From an uncultured Lachnospiraceae bacterium (GTDB taxonomy: Bacteria; Bacillota; Clostridia; Lachnospirales; Lachnospiraceae): DNA of 13,307 nt. How positions within the stretch are numbered: position 1 is the first letter of the stretch; each line of letters starts with the position of its first letter. The notes under the pieces were generated by a model. The model was given only the letters and a program-made list of their open reading frames with translations, was not told where the DNA came from and ran no database searches. The stretch lies in the NCBI GenBank assembly GCA_902476645.1, contig CABSEG010000078.1, positions 1 to 13,307 of the forward strand. The letters run 5' to 3'. Of this stretch, positions 1 to 8,223 are shown in pieces. The position numbers and the translations under genes are program-made.

Positions 1-3000
1 TGGGAGCCAATGCCATTCGAACCAGCCATAATCCGGCATCCCGCGTATTGATTGAACTGTGCAATAAAATGGGCATCTTAGTCATCGAAGAAGCCTTTGA
101 CATGTGGGTGAATAAAAAGGGAAGCGGTGACTATGCGAGATTTTTCCCTGCCCACGGGGAAGAAGATACCAAAGCAATGATAGACCGGGATAAAAACGAT
201 CCCAGCGTCATTATGTGGTCCATCGGAAACGAACCGTCTGCCTCAGACTGTAAGTCCGGGGTGGTGGGAAGCGTCTCTGGCAAGGAGGAATGGACTGAGG
301 GAGTGGTTCCGGAATTGATGAAGTGGGTTCGTTCCATCGATCAAACCAGACCTACGACCTGGAATAACCGATATGCGTTTAATAATTATGGCGATATGAT
401 TCACGATATGATTGACGTGCCTGGATTCAGCTATCGAACCGCCGCGGAGTACGACAAGTATCATGAAGAGCATCCGGATTGGATCATGGTAGGCTCAGAG
501 GTTGGTTCACATTATGCCAGCCGCGGCTATTATTTAAACCAGGACGATCCTACGGGGGCAGATCCGGAATCCAACAAAGACAGTGAAAACTTTCTGATTT
601 CCTCCTATGAAGTGGAGGGAAATGGGACACCGGTCACCACAAGCTGGGTGCAGGACCGAGACCGGGAGTACTCACTGGGAGAATTTGTGTGGACCGGGTT
701 TGATTACATAGGGGAACCAACACCATTTTCCGGTCAGCAGACTACTCTGGAGGACGGAACTATCCGAAAGCCCAAATCTTCCTACTTTGGACTAATCGAT
801 ACAGCCGGTCTGCCCAAGGATTCCTATTATCTCTATCAGAGTATCTGGACTACCGCCAAGGAGAATCCCATGGTGCATCTGCTGCCCCACTGGAACTGGG
901 AAGAGGGAGAACAGATTGAAGTTTGGGCTTATACAAACGCCAAATCTGTGGAGCTGTTTATCAATGGAAAATCCCAGGGAATCCGCAATTTTGAGACCAA
1001 GTATACTTCTTACGGATTGGAATACCGGGAGACAGAAGATGGGAAGCTTTGGCTGGACTGGGATACGGTTTTTGAGGCAGGGGAGCTGAAAGCGGTAGCT
1101 TACTCTGAAAAAGACGGACAAGGGGAGGTTATCGCGACCGATGTGATTCAGACCGCCGGAAATGAGGATGCCGTCCTCTTAACCCCAGATCGCAGGAGCA
1201 TTAAGGCAGACGGGAAGGATTTGTCCTTTATCACGGTTGACGTGGTGGATAATCAAGATATCACAGTGCCGGATGCAGATAACTTGATTACCTTCGAAGT
1301 GGAAGGCGGAGAAATTGCAGGCGTGGACAATGGAGATGGGGCAAACGTGGAGCCTTATCAGGCAAATTACAGAAGCGTCTTCTCCGGAAAAGCCGTGCTG
1401 ATTGTTCGATCTGATGGAAGTGGGGAACCGATACGGGTTACTGCCCGTTCAAACGGGTTAACTGCGGGAACCACGACGGTGTATACCTATACGGAGGAGG
1501 CACCGGAGAAGGAGGAGATCGTAGAGATCCTTCCGGTGAGAACCGTTACTTATCTGGGTGAGGAGCCTGTGTTGCCCACCATGGTACAAGCGGTCTACAA
1601 CGATGGCTCCGTGGAATCGGTTGCGGTAAATTGGGAAAACTTTGCAGACTATGATGAAAGCGGGGAATACCAGGTTGCTGGCACTGTTCAAGGCTCTTCT
1701 GTACGCGCCGAGGCGACCATTCTTGTGGTAGACGTGATTGGAGTGGAACCATATACGACCGCAGTGACGGTGGGGACGGTACCAGAACTTCCAGATAAAG
1801 TGAATCTGGTATATGGAGACAGCAACAAACGTGTAACCTCGGTGGAATGGAAGATGCCGGAAGAATCTGTGTGGAATGTCACAGGGACGGTTACGGTTAC
1901 CGGAACGGCTGAAGGAAGCTCTTATCCGGCAACGGCCATTGTCCGCGTGGGTGAGACCGTACACGGAATGGAGAAACAAAATATTCTGCTGGCGCAGGAG
2001 GGAAATGAATATCCTGTGATAGAGGCTGCCTATACAGAAGGGGAAGCGTCATCCGCAACGGAGAAGTTAAATGACGGTGTGATATCCTTTAGCAACTCAC
2101 CCAAAAATCGCTGGTCTGATTATGGAGAGATCAGAGAGAATGATACCAATACCATTACCATGACCCTTGGCCAAAAAGAGGAAGGTGCATATGAGGTTGA
2201 CAATATGCAGGTCTATTATTATACCGACAACTATGGTGCTGCGGTTCCGGATTCTGCCACAATAGAGTATTGGGACGGAGAGGAATGGAAAGAAGTAGAG
2301 CATCTGGAAGAGAAGGTAGAGGATAGCAGAGTATATAATTATACGTTCGATGCAGTGAAGACTTCCAGAATCAGATTGGTAATGAAGCAGTCTGGAACTA
2401 CTTCCAATGGCAAGACCAAGTGTCTGGCCATTACAGAGATGGAGATCCATGCTGACGTTGCGGTGGAGAAGCCGGTGGTTCCTTATGCAAGTGCTCAGGT
2501 ATCGGAGATTCGCATAAATGGAGAGACTTTGTCCGGATTTTCGCCGGATACCTATGATTACCAGGTGACTTTGGGATGGGAAACAGGAAAACCGGACATC
2601 ACCGCGACACCCTATGAAAATTCCAGAATCATGGTAGTACCGCCGATGAAGGAGAACGGAACTTATAAAATTTTGGTGACTAGTGAAGATGGGGAACATA
2701 CGGCAGTTTACAACATACAAGTGAGATCTGAAAACGCTCCTCTGGACAAAGTGGAGCTTTCCATGGAAACAGCACAGATTCAGCAGGATACAGAAGCAAA
2801 GATCCAGGAATCGGTAACGGATCAGGCAGGAACCAAATTGTCTGCCTCTGAGTATCAGATTTCCTGGGAGAGCAGCAATGAAAGCGTACTTACTGTCTCA
2901 GAAGGAACCGTCCGGGCCATTGCCCCGGGACAGGCAGTGGTTACAGCCACAGTGGTTTATAACGGAGAGAGTCTATCCGCTACCATAGAGATTACGGTAA

Positions 3001-5417
3001 CCAAGGCACCTTATGAGAAAGTCATTGTAGACTTCGCTCCTGTGGAGCTTACTGTGAAAAAAGGGGAGACCCCAAGTTTACCAGCCAAGGTAACCGCAGA
3101 GTATGACAGGGGATTCCCGGGACTGGTGGAAGTTACCTGGGATGATTATGACAGAAGTCTGTTGGAAGAATACGGTACGTTTACTGTAAAGGGAACTGTG
3201 CGGGGAACCGATCTTCGGCCCACAGCAAATATTAAGGTTCTGGATATTATTGCAGTGGAACATATTTCCATAGCTACGATTACTGGCGTAAACCCGGATT
3301 TTGCGCTGCCGGAAAGTGTACAGGTTTACTATAGCGACGGAAATGATACACAGGCTCCCGTAGTCTGGAATCAAGCATCTCAGGAACAATATGCGAAACC
3401 GGGCACGTTTACTCTGGAAGGAAGAGTAGAGGGAACGGACATTTTGGCAGAGGCATCTGTGCGTGTGACTGATGAGGAGATTGAGGGCATGGACTTTGCA
3501 ACACGCCACAATGATCAATTTCCAATTATCACCGCTTCTGCCTCCGAAGGAGGAAGTACGACAGAGGATATATGCGATGGAATTGTCTCCTATAATGACG
3601 ATGAGAAAAATCGGTGGAGTACCTATGGTACAGGAGAGGACCTTGTAACCCTTGAGTACGTGATTGGAAATCAGAATGAACTCCCCTATAATATCAACCA
3701 ACTGGAAGTAGATTATTTCTATGACAAATACGGCTCAGGAGCTCCGGATACCTGTAAAATTCAGTATTGGGATGGAGAAGCATGGGTGGATGTACAAAAC
3801 CAGAAACAGGACGTGACGGAAATGACGGCCGACGGACAGCCTGGAAAGGTTGGGTCCACCGGAGGATATAAGACGATTTATACCTTTGATAATATCTATA
3901 CCTCCAGATTCCGTCTTGTGATGGATATTACCCAAAGGAGAAAGGAAAATCCAAAGGCAAACATAGCAATTACTGAGATTTATGGCACAGCCAGAGAAGT
4001 CCTTTCCAATAATAGTGCCAGTCTCTCAGAAATCCGGATAGATGGGGAACTTCTTTTGGATTTTGATCAGGATCAGACAGAGTACCAGGTGAAGAGAGAA
4101 CAGAACACCATTCCGCAGATCGAGGCCACAGCTGTTGATAATGGGGCAGTCACCATTGTACCACCCATCAGCGCCGAAGGAGAAGGAAGAGTGATCGTCG
4201 TATCCGAAAGCCGGGCGGAGTCCAGGACATATCGTCTTATGTTCCAGGTTGTGGAAGCCCCCAAGGCAGATAAAGCCGGACTAAAAGCCGCCATAGATTT
4301 GGCAATGGCGTTGGACAAAGCGGATTATACGGCAAATTCCTATCAGACATTGGAGCAGGCAATAGCCAAGGCGAAAGAAGTATACCAAGAGCCGGACGTA
4401 TCCCAGAAAGATGTGGATGAGCAGTTGCAGGCCCTTCTGGCAGCCGTAAATGGACTAGAAATAGAAGTGAAGGCCTCCGGTGAGTATCAGGAGCTTTTGG
4501 GACAGCTAAACGACAAAGAACAAGAACTGGCAGAAAAGCAAACGGAATTGGAGGGGTTAAAGGGAAAGCTTGAAAAAGCAGATCAGGCGCTTACAGAAGC
4601 CAAGGACCAGGTGTCAGAGATACAGAGTCAGTTAAACGATGCGAAACAGGAGATTGAAAAGCTGAAAGGAGAGGCCGAGACATCCACAGAGGAATTGGCC
4701 AAGTGGGAACAAAAGGCAAAACAGCTGAAAGAACTACTTCTGGAGGCACAAAATGAAGTGACCAGTCTGGAGGAGGAAAAAGCCCAGTTGGAGGGGCAAA
4801 TCCAGACGCTGGAGACTCAGGTGGGGCTTCTGAATGATCAGGTGGAAGAGCTTACGGAAAAGAAGGCAGAATTAGAAAAAGCATTAGAGAAAGCCGAGAA
4901 GGAAAGACAGCAGAAGGAAGAAGAACTGAAACAGGCACTCAAGGAACTGGAACAGTTAAAGGCACAGCAGCAGACCGTACCGGTCACGTTGAAAAAAGGA
5001 GAGACAGCTACGGTCAAAGGCATTGTATATCGTGTCACAGATGCCGATGGCAGAGAAGTGGAAGCGTACAAGGCAAAGAAGAAAAATATCAAGTCCGTGA
5101 CCGTGCCAAAAACCGTAAAGATACACGGCATCACCTGTAAGGTAACCGCGATTGCAGATAAAGCATTTTCCAACAGCAAAAAGCTTTCGAAAGCAGTGAT
5201 TGGGGCCAACGTCACCAGGATCGGAAAAAGAGCTTTCTATGGAGATAAGAATCTGAAAAAGATCATAATCAAGAGCAAGAAGATCCGGAAGGCAGGCACG
5301 AAAGCCTTGAGAGGAATCTCGGCCAAGGCTGTGATTCAAGTACCTAAGGGAAAGAAGAAGGCTTATACAAAGCTGCTGAAAAACAGAGGTCAGAAGAAGA
5401 CCGTAAAGATCCGATAA
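1..5417 (+). CDS. GH2 family beta-galactosidase-like multimodular surface enzyme, 5' partial
   Basis: Glycoside hydrolase of the GH2 clan-A type, probably secreted and acting on beta-galactosides or related glycans outside the cell. The frame is open to the left edge (codons from base 3; the residues before the TTG at 48 read NAIRTSHNP, a GH2 barrel motif), so the true start, signal peptide and N-terminal GH2 domains lie outside. Numbering from that TTG, E62 in SIGNEP (231-233) is the expected acid/base and E151 in VGSEVGS (498-500) the expected nucleophile. Then follow a DUF4982-like domain (about 870-1160), a GH2 C-terminal Ig-like domain (1170-1480), two Big_4-type Ig domains (1516-1955), a discoidin/CBM32-like domain (1980-2455), a cadherin-like sandwich (2494-2730), a Big_2-like domain (2740-3000), a second copy of the Ig-Ig-discoidin-cadherin block (3015-4255), a FIVAR-like segment (4264-4467), a coiled coil of about 165 residues (4480-4977) and a lysine-rich BspA-like LRR tail to the stop. 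There is no LPXTG or C-terminal membrane helix. The substrate cannot be fixed from sequence; domain names are from memory of the families. Confidence 0.93.
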   Translation, partial: GANAIRTSHNPASRVLIELCNKMGILVIEEAFDMWVNKKGSGDYARFFPAHGEEDTKAMIDRDKNDPSVIMWSIGNEPSASDCKSGVVGSVSGKEEWTEGVVPELMKWVRSIDQTRPTTWNNRYAFNNYGDMIHDMIDVPGFSYRTAAEYDKYHEEHPDWIMVGSEVGSHYASRGYYLNQDDPTGADPESNKDSENFLISSYEVEGNGTPVTTSWVQDRDREYSLGEFVWTGFDYIGEPTPFSGQQTTLEDGTIRKPKSSYFGLIDTAGLPKDSYYLYQSIWTTAKENPMVHLLPHWNWEEGEQIEVWAYTNAKSVELFINGKSQGIRNFETKYTSYGLEYRETEDGKLWLDWDTVFEAGELKAVAYSEKDGQGEVIATDVIQTAGNEDAVLLTPDRRSIKADGKDLSFITVDVVDNQDITVPDADNLITFEVEGGEIAGVDNGDGANVEPYQANYRSVFSGKAVLIVRSDGSGEPIRVTARSNGLTAGTTTVYTYTEEAPEKEEIVEILPVRTVTYLGEEPVLPTMVQAVYNDGSVESVAVNWENFADYDESGEYQVAGTVQGSSVRAEATILVVDVIGVEPYTTAVTVGTVPELPDKVNLVYGDSNKRVTSVEWKMPEESVWNVTGTVTVTGTAEGSSYPATAIVRVGETVHGMEKQNILLAQEGNEYPVIEAAYTEGEASSATEKLNDGVISFSNSPKNRWSDYGEIRENDTNTITMTLGQKEEGAYEVDNMQVYYYTDNYGAAVPDSATIEYWDGEEWKEVEHLEEKVEDSRVYNYTFDAVKTSRIRLVMKQSGTTSNGKTKCLAITEMEIHADVAVEKPVVPYASAQVSEIRINGETLSGFSPDTYDYQVTLGWETGKPDITATPYENSRIMVVPPMKENGTYKILVTSEDGEHTAVYNIQVRSENAPLDKVELSMETAQIQQDTEAKIQESVTDQAGTKLSASEYQISWESSNESVLTVSEGTVRAIAPGQAVVTATVVYNGESLSATIEITVTKAPYEKVIVDFAPVELTVKKGETPSLPAKVTAEYDRGFPGLVEVTWDDYDRSLLEEYGTFTVKGTVRGTDLRPTANIKVLDIIAVEHISIATITGVNPDFALPESVQVYYSDGNDTQAPVVWNQASQEQYAKPGTFTLEGRVEGTDILAEASVRVTDEEIEGMDFATRHNDQFPIITASASEGGSTTEDICDGIVSYNDDEKNRWSTYGTGEDLVTLEYVIGNQNELPYNINQLEVDYFYDKYGSGAPDTCKIQYWDGEAWVDVQNQKQDVTEMTADGQPGKVGSTGGYKTIYTFDNIYTSRFRLVMDITQRRKENPKANIAITEIYGTAREVLSNNSASLSEIRIDGELLLDFDQDQTEYQVKREQNTIPQIEATAVDNGAVTIVPPISAEGEGRVIVVSESRAESRTYRLMFQVVEAPKADKAGLKAAIDLAMALDKADYTANSYQTLEQAIAKAKEVYQEPDVSQKDVDEQLQALLAAVNGLEIEVKASGEYQELLGQLNDKEQELAEKQTELEGLKGKLEKADQALTEAKDQVSEIQSQLNDAKQEIEKLKGEAETSTEELAKWEQKAKQLKELLLEAQNEVTSLEEEKAQLEGQIQTLETQVGLLNDQVEELTEKKAELEKALEKAEKERQQKEEELKQALKELEQLKAQQQTVPVTLKKGETATVKGIVYRVTDADGREVEAYKAKKKNIKSVTVPKTVKIHGITCKVTAIADKAFSNSKKLSKAVIGANVTRIGKRAFYGDKNLKKIIIKSKKIRKAGTKALRGISAKAVIQVPKGKKKAYTKLLKNRGQKKTVKIR
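1516..2730 (+). repeat. Module block copy 1 inside the GH2 gene (Ig, Ig, discoidin-like, cadherin-like)
   Basis: This is the first copy of a four-domain block repeated at 3015-4255. Both copies run in the same order: two Big_4-type Ig domains ending in G-T-V-x-G-(S/T) motifs, a discoidin-like domain with NRWS near its start, a conserved YWDGE in the middle and SR-x-RLVM near its end, then a domain opening with SEIRI-(N/D)-GE. The copies are diverged at protein level, so this is an old duplication rather than a DNA-level repeat. The boundaries are approximate. Confidence 0.75.
3015..4255 (+). repeat. Module block copy 2 inside the GH2 gene
   Basis: This is the second copy of the block at 1516-2730, separated from it by a single Big_2-like Ig domain (2740-3000). 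Shared anchors include NRWS-x-YG, YWDGE and the SR-(I/F)-RLVM motif in the discoidin-like domain, and SEIRI-(N/D)-GE followed by a short VVPP or IVPP motif in the cadherin-like domain. Copy 2 has an insertion of about ten residues before its YTFDNI motif. The domains are probably glycan-binding or spacer modules; ligands are unknown. Confidence 0.75.
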
Positions 5418-5421
5418 AGAG

Positions 5422-5458
5422 AAAACAGGTCGAAGCGACAAAAGCTTCGGCCTGTTTT
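5422..5458. terminator. Bidirectional intrinsic terminator between convergent genes
   Basis: A 15-bp inverted repeat (5422-5436 with 5444-5458) encloses a 7-base loop. It has one G-U wobble, begins AAAACAGG and ends CCTGTTTT. It starts 5 bases after the GH2 stop codon. The A/T ends give a U-run in either direction, so it can terminate the GH2 transcript and also catch the minus-strand methyltransferase transcript, whose stop is at 5520. Confidence 0.85.
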
Positions 5459-5519
5459 AACGGTAGGAGATATGAAGCCAGAAAGAATTGGACTTCATTT
5501 CAGGGGAAGAAAACATAAA

Positions 5520-6380
5520 TTACCTTGCCTCCCAACGACCGGACGCACCGCAGGGGAGAACTAAACCGTTGGAGGAGACGGGCAGTCCCACCTCCTGGGA
5601 GTCTACCTTTCCGTGGAAAGGAGCCAGTTCCGTTGCCAGCATGTAGGTCAATACCGCAGGAGCCAGTCCCGTGGTATAAGAGTTTACCAGGAAAAAGAGG
5701 GGATCGCTGCTTAGAAGCCTGGCGCACAGGCGAATCAGGGGATAGATGGCTTCCTCGATTTTCCAGACTTCCCCTTTTGGGCCGCGTCCGTAGGAGGGCG
5801 GGTCCATGATGATGCCATCGTAGTGATTTCCTCTTCGGATTTCCCGCTCTACGAATTTTACGCAGTCATCTACGATCCAGCGTATGGGACGGTCTTCCAG
5901 GCCGGAAGAACGGGCGTTTTCCCTGGCCCAGCTTACCATGCCCTTGGAGGCGTCCACATGGGTGACGGATGCCCCTGCCTGCGCCGCCGCCAGGGTGGCT
6001 CCCCCCGTGTAAGCGAATAGGTTCAGTACTCTGATGGGACGGACTGCTTTTCGGATTTTATCGGAAAACCAGTCCCAGTTGGCGGCCTGCTCCGGAAAGA
6101 GGCCGGTATGTTTGAAGCTAAAGGGCTTCAGATGAAAGGTCAGATCCCGGTAAGTGATGGTCCACTGATCCGGAAGATCAAAAAATTCCCATTCTCCACC
6201 GCCCTTTTTGCTTCTGTGGTAGTGGGCGTTGGGACGCCTCCAGCCCCGGTGGGTTTTTGGCGTATTCCAGATCACCTGAGGGTCCGGACGTACCAAAAGA
6301 TAGTCTCCCCAGCGCTCCAGCTTTTCTCCCTGGGAAGTATCGATCACTTCATAATCTTTCCAATGGTCTGCAATCCACAT
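5520..6380 (-). CDS. Class I SAM-dependent methyltransferase, RlmI/RlmK-like (COG1092 type)
   Basis: Putative S-adenosylmethionine-dependent methyltransferase of the family that includes the 23S rRNA enzymes RlmI and the RlmK part of RlmKL; rRNA is the likely substrate but the exact target is not shown. Numbered from the chosen start (286 residues), motif I is VLNLFAYTGGATL at 118-130, an acidic residue that would bind the SAM ribose is D143 in VTHVDAS, IVDDC sits near 171, and motif IV is DPPSYGRG at 193-200. The N-terminal 110 residues are tryptophan-rich and there is no recognisable PUA domain, unlike full-length RlmI. I chose the ATG at 6380 (product begins MWIADHWKDY) because AGGA lies about 10 bases upstream; the ATG at 6389 has that motif almost touching it. 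It lies 42 bases downstream of the GNAT gene on the same strand, with no terminator between, so co-transcription is likely. Confidence 0.88.
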   Translation of the reverse strand: MWIADHWKDYEVIDTSQGEKLERWGDYLLVRPDPQVIWNTPKTHRGWRRPNAHYHRSKKGGGEWEFFDLPDQWTITYRDLTFHLKPFSFKHTGLFPEQAANWDWFSDKIRKAVRPIRVLNLFAYTGGATLAAAQAGASVTHVDASKGMVSWARENARSSGLEDRPIRWIVDDCVKFVEREIRRGNHYDGIIMDPPSYGRGPKGEVWKIEEAIYPLIRLCARLLSSDPLFFLVNSYTTGLAPAVLTYMLATELAPFHGKVDSQEVGLPVSSNGLVLPCGASGRWEAR

Positions 6381-6422
6381 AATTTGCATTTCCTTTCTTT
6401 ATTCTCAAAGGCAACGAGTCAA

Positions 6423-7244
6423 TCAGACGTTTCGCGTGCGAAACCAATACGTATAAAAATCCGTAAAGCCTAAAGACTCATACAGCCGTTTGGCAAACAG
6501 GTTTCCCCGTACCACCTGCAGGTAGGCTCTTTTTGCGCCTTTTTTTTTCGCCTCGGTCAAGATTTGGCTGCAAATAGCCCTGGCGAAGCTCTTTCTGCGG
6601 CAACTGGCATCCACGTAAATGGCGTAGAGTCCCACGTGATCCCGATCCAGAATACCCAGACCGCTGGCCACAACCCGGCCTTCAATCTCAATGAAGGCCA
6701 CGATGGTCTCCTTGGGGATGGCTTTAAACATGGAAGGCACGATCCTCCGGAGGGTGGGATTCGTGGTACCATTTAGGCGAAACAAAGCCGTGATCCACTC
6801 ATCTGTAATCCGGTCCCGGAGCTGCACCACCGTGTTATTGGGAAAAAAGATGGAAGAAGGAAGGCCAGAGTTTCGTCCGTAGTACTCATACTCCACGTAG
6901 ACGGGTTCGTAGGGGCGAAAACACTCCATAGGCATGGTCATCACCTCAGTGGTGTGCGCAATCTCATATCCCCGCTCTGCCAGAAGCCGGTCAAAAGAGG
7001 GATCCAGCAGAGGATTGATTTTAAAGTTGGAAGGGGTATGGAAGTTGGCGTAGATCCCTTCACAGTAAGCAATTTTCTCTTCAAGGGGAAGGGATGAGGC
7101 TCCCACCTGTTCTACGCTGTTGGTCCGGTATGTATAATTATGGGAAAACCGGATTAACCATCCGTCGTAGAGCTCAATCTTATGCGACGGCCAGGCGTTT
7201 AGAGAGAGTTCCTCGATTAATTTCATATAAGCTCTTTTTTCCAT
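6423..7244 (-). CDS. GNAT family N-acetyltransferase
   Basis: Acetyl-CoA-dependent N-acyltransferase of the GNAT superfamily; the acceptor is unknown. The 273-residue product has a C-terminal GNAT core from about residue 180: strand VAFIEIEGRVVASGLG, then motif A (VGLYAIYVDASCRRKSFARA, 204-223) and the motif B region (AYLQVVRGNLFAKRLYESLG, 240-259) ending in GFTDFYTYWFR. The N-terminal half is not a classical GNAT fold by eye and may be the degenerate N-domain of a two-domain protein similar in outline to the Rv0428c group. The acetyl-CoA pyrophosphate loop normally reads (Q/R)-x-x-G-x-(G/A); here it is R216-R-K-S219-F-A221, with serine for glycine. The start is supported by GGAGGG 7 bases upstream. 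It is the first gene of a two-gene minus-strand unit driven from a promoter at 7312-7340. Confidence 0.85.
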   Translation of the reverse strand: MEKRAYMKLIEELSLNAWPSHKIELYDGWLIRFSHNYTYRTNSVEQVGASSLPLEEKIAYCEGIYANFHTPSNFKINPLLDPSFDRLLAERGYEIAHTTEVMTMPMECFRPYEPVYVEYEYYGRNSGLPSSIFFPNNTVVQLRDRITDEWITALFRLNGTTNPTLRRIVPSMFKAIPKETIVAFIEIEGRVVASGLGILDRDHVGLYAIYVDASCRRKSFARAICSQILTEAKKKGAKRAYLQVVRGNLFAKRLYESLGFTDFYTYWFRTRNV

Positions 7245-7311
7245 GGGATATCCCTCCAGTATAAGACTGCATAGACAGCAAGTTATGATTAGGCGCTGCT
7301 ATATCCTGTTC

Positions 7312-7340
7312 ATTATAGTGCAAATAGGGCGGATGTTCAA
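7312..7340 (-). promoter_or_regulatory. SigA-type promoter for the GNAT/methyltransferase unit
   Basis: Read on the minus strand, TTGAAC (7340-7335) is followed after exactly 17 bases by a perfect TATAAT (7317-7312). Transcription would begin near 7305, giving a leader of about 60 nt before the GNAT start at 7244. Confidence 0.8.
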
Positions 7341-7348
7341 CGAAAAAC

Positions 7349-7377
7349 TTGACCGAAATCGTTTCTTTTGATAAAGT
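7349..7377 (+). promoter_or_regulatory. Candidate SigA-type promoter for the proC unit
   Basis: TTGACC (7349-7354) and TAAAGT (7372-7377) are 17 bases apart. The -35 matches consensus at 5 of 6 and the -10 at 4 of 6. The site lies about 40 bases before the proC start. Its -35 is only 8 bases from the -35 of the opposing promoter, so the two are back to back. Confidence 0.55.
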
Positions 7378-7417
7378 GAACAGTAGAAGAATTTTGCAAG
7401 GAGAGGAGACAGAAGAG

Positions 7418-8212
7418 ATGAAGCTGGGATTTATAGGATGCGGAAATATGGGAGGAGCCCTCATTGGGGGGATCCTCAAGCACCACATCTGTGAGGCGTC
7501 AGAGATTTTGGCATCCACGCCGGATCAGGCCTGCGCGGAGAGAGTCAGAAGGACGTACAAGATCGAAGTTACTCCGGATAACCGCAGGGTGGCAAAGGAG
7601 TGCGATACCCTAGTGTTAGCCATTAAGCCTCAGTTTTATGAAGAGGTCATAGGGGAAATCCGAAACGAGCTGTCGGATAGCAAGATTGTGGTATCCATCG
7701 CCCCCGGTAAGACGTTGGAATGGCTGGATCTGCAGTTTGGCAGGCCGTTAAAGCTGGTACGCTGTATGCCTAACACGCCGGCCATGGTTGGAGAGGGAAT
7801 TACAGGGGTATGCTGTAACAAGCAGGTACAGAAGGAAGAATTAGAAAGCATCTGTGAGCTTTTGTCCGGATGCGGAAAGACTGAGGTTTTGCCGGAAAGT
7901 CTGATGGATGTGGTGGTTTCTGTAAGCGGCAGCGCTCCCGCTTATGTATTTATGTTTATTGAAGCTATGCCAGATGCGGCGGTGGCCGATGGAATGCCAC
8001 GGGCACAGGCATATAAGTTTGCTTCTCAGGCTATACTAGGAAGTGCTAAGATGGTGTTGGAGACAGGAAAGCATCCGGGAGAACTAAAGGATATGGTTTG
8101 CTCTCCCGGGGGCACTACGATTGAGGCTGTGAGAGTACTGGAAGAGAAGGGCTTTCGCAGTGCCGTAATCGAAGCCATGAAAGCCTGCACCAGCAAGGCA
8201 AAAGGAATGTAG
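7418..8212 (+). CDS. proC: Pyrroline-5-carboxylate reductase
   Basis: Cytoplasmic enzyme that reduces 1-pyrroline-5-carboxylate to L-proline with NAD(P)H, the last step of proline synthesis. The 264-residue product has the usual family length. The N-terminal Rossmann fold begins with GFIGCGNMG (G7, G9, G12). VRCMPNTPAMVGEG lies at 114-127, and the C-terminal dimerisation domain holds SGSAPAYVF (170-178) and the P5C reductase signature DMVCSPGGTTIEAV (225-238), whose Ser/Thr residues line the substrate site in characterised homologues. Codon ATG at 7418 was chosen over an in-frame TTG at 7349 because AGGAG sits 9 bases upstream and the Rossmann strand starts at residue 2. It is the first gene of a unit with the M18 peptidase (11 bases on) and putP. 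Confidence 0.96.
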   Translation: MKLGFIGCGNMGGALIGGILKHHICEASEILASTPDQACAERVRRTYKIEVTPDNRRVAKECDTLVLAIKPQFYEEVIGEIRNELSDSKIVVSIAPGKTLEWLDLQFGRPLKLVRCMPNTPAMVGEGITGVCCNKQVQKEELESICELLSGCGKTEVLPESLMDVVVSVSGSAPAYVFMFIEAMPDAAVADGMPRAQAYKFASQAILGSAKMVLETGKHPGELKDMVCSPGGTTIEAVRVLEEKGFRSAVIEAMKACTSKAKGM

Positions 8213-8223
8213 GAGATGAGAAA

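Noticed and set aside
48..50. TTG as the start of the GH2 gene
   Set aside because: The frame stays open to base 3 and the upstream residues are a conserved GH2 barrel motif, so the gene is truncated by the window edge and this is an internal leucine.
1458..3701. Several long antisense open frames within the GH2 gene
   Set aside because: They show no recognisable domains or ribosome binding sites, and their composition is the complement of the repetitive Ig-like coding sequence, so they are shadows.
5472..5498. Inverted repeat ATGAAG/CTTCAT as a separate methyltransferase terminator
   Set aside because: It is only 6 bp plus a bulged 2 bp, AT-rich and lacking a following U-run; the hairpin at 5422-5458 is a far better terminator for that strand.
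6381..6389. Methyltransferase start at the ATG at 6389
   Set aside because: The AGGA motif nearly touches this ATG, while the ATG at 6380 has proper spacing and gives the better-looking N-terminus. The difference is only three codons and not certain.
5525..6473. Plus-strand open frames opposite the methyltransferase and GNAT genes
   Set aside because: Their products look like low-complexity shadow translations, and the minus-strand frames carry clear motif I, motif IV and GNAT motifs.
7349..7417. N-terminal extension of proC from an in-frame TTG
   Set aside because: It has no ribosome binding site, adds residues before the Rossmann fold not seen in the family, and the TTG coincides with the candidate -35 box.
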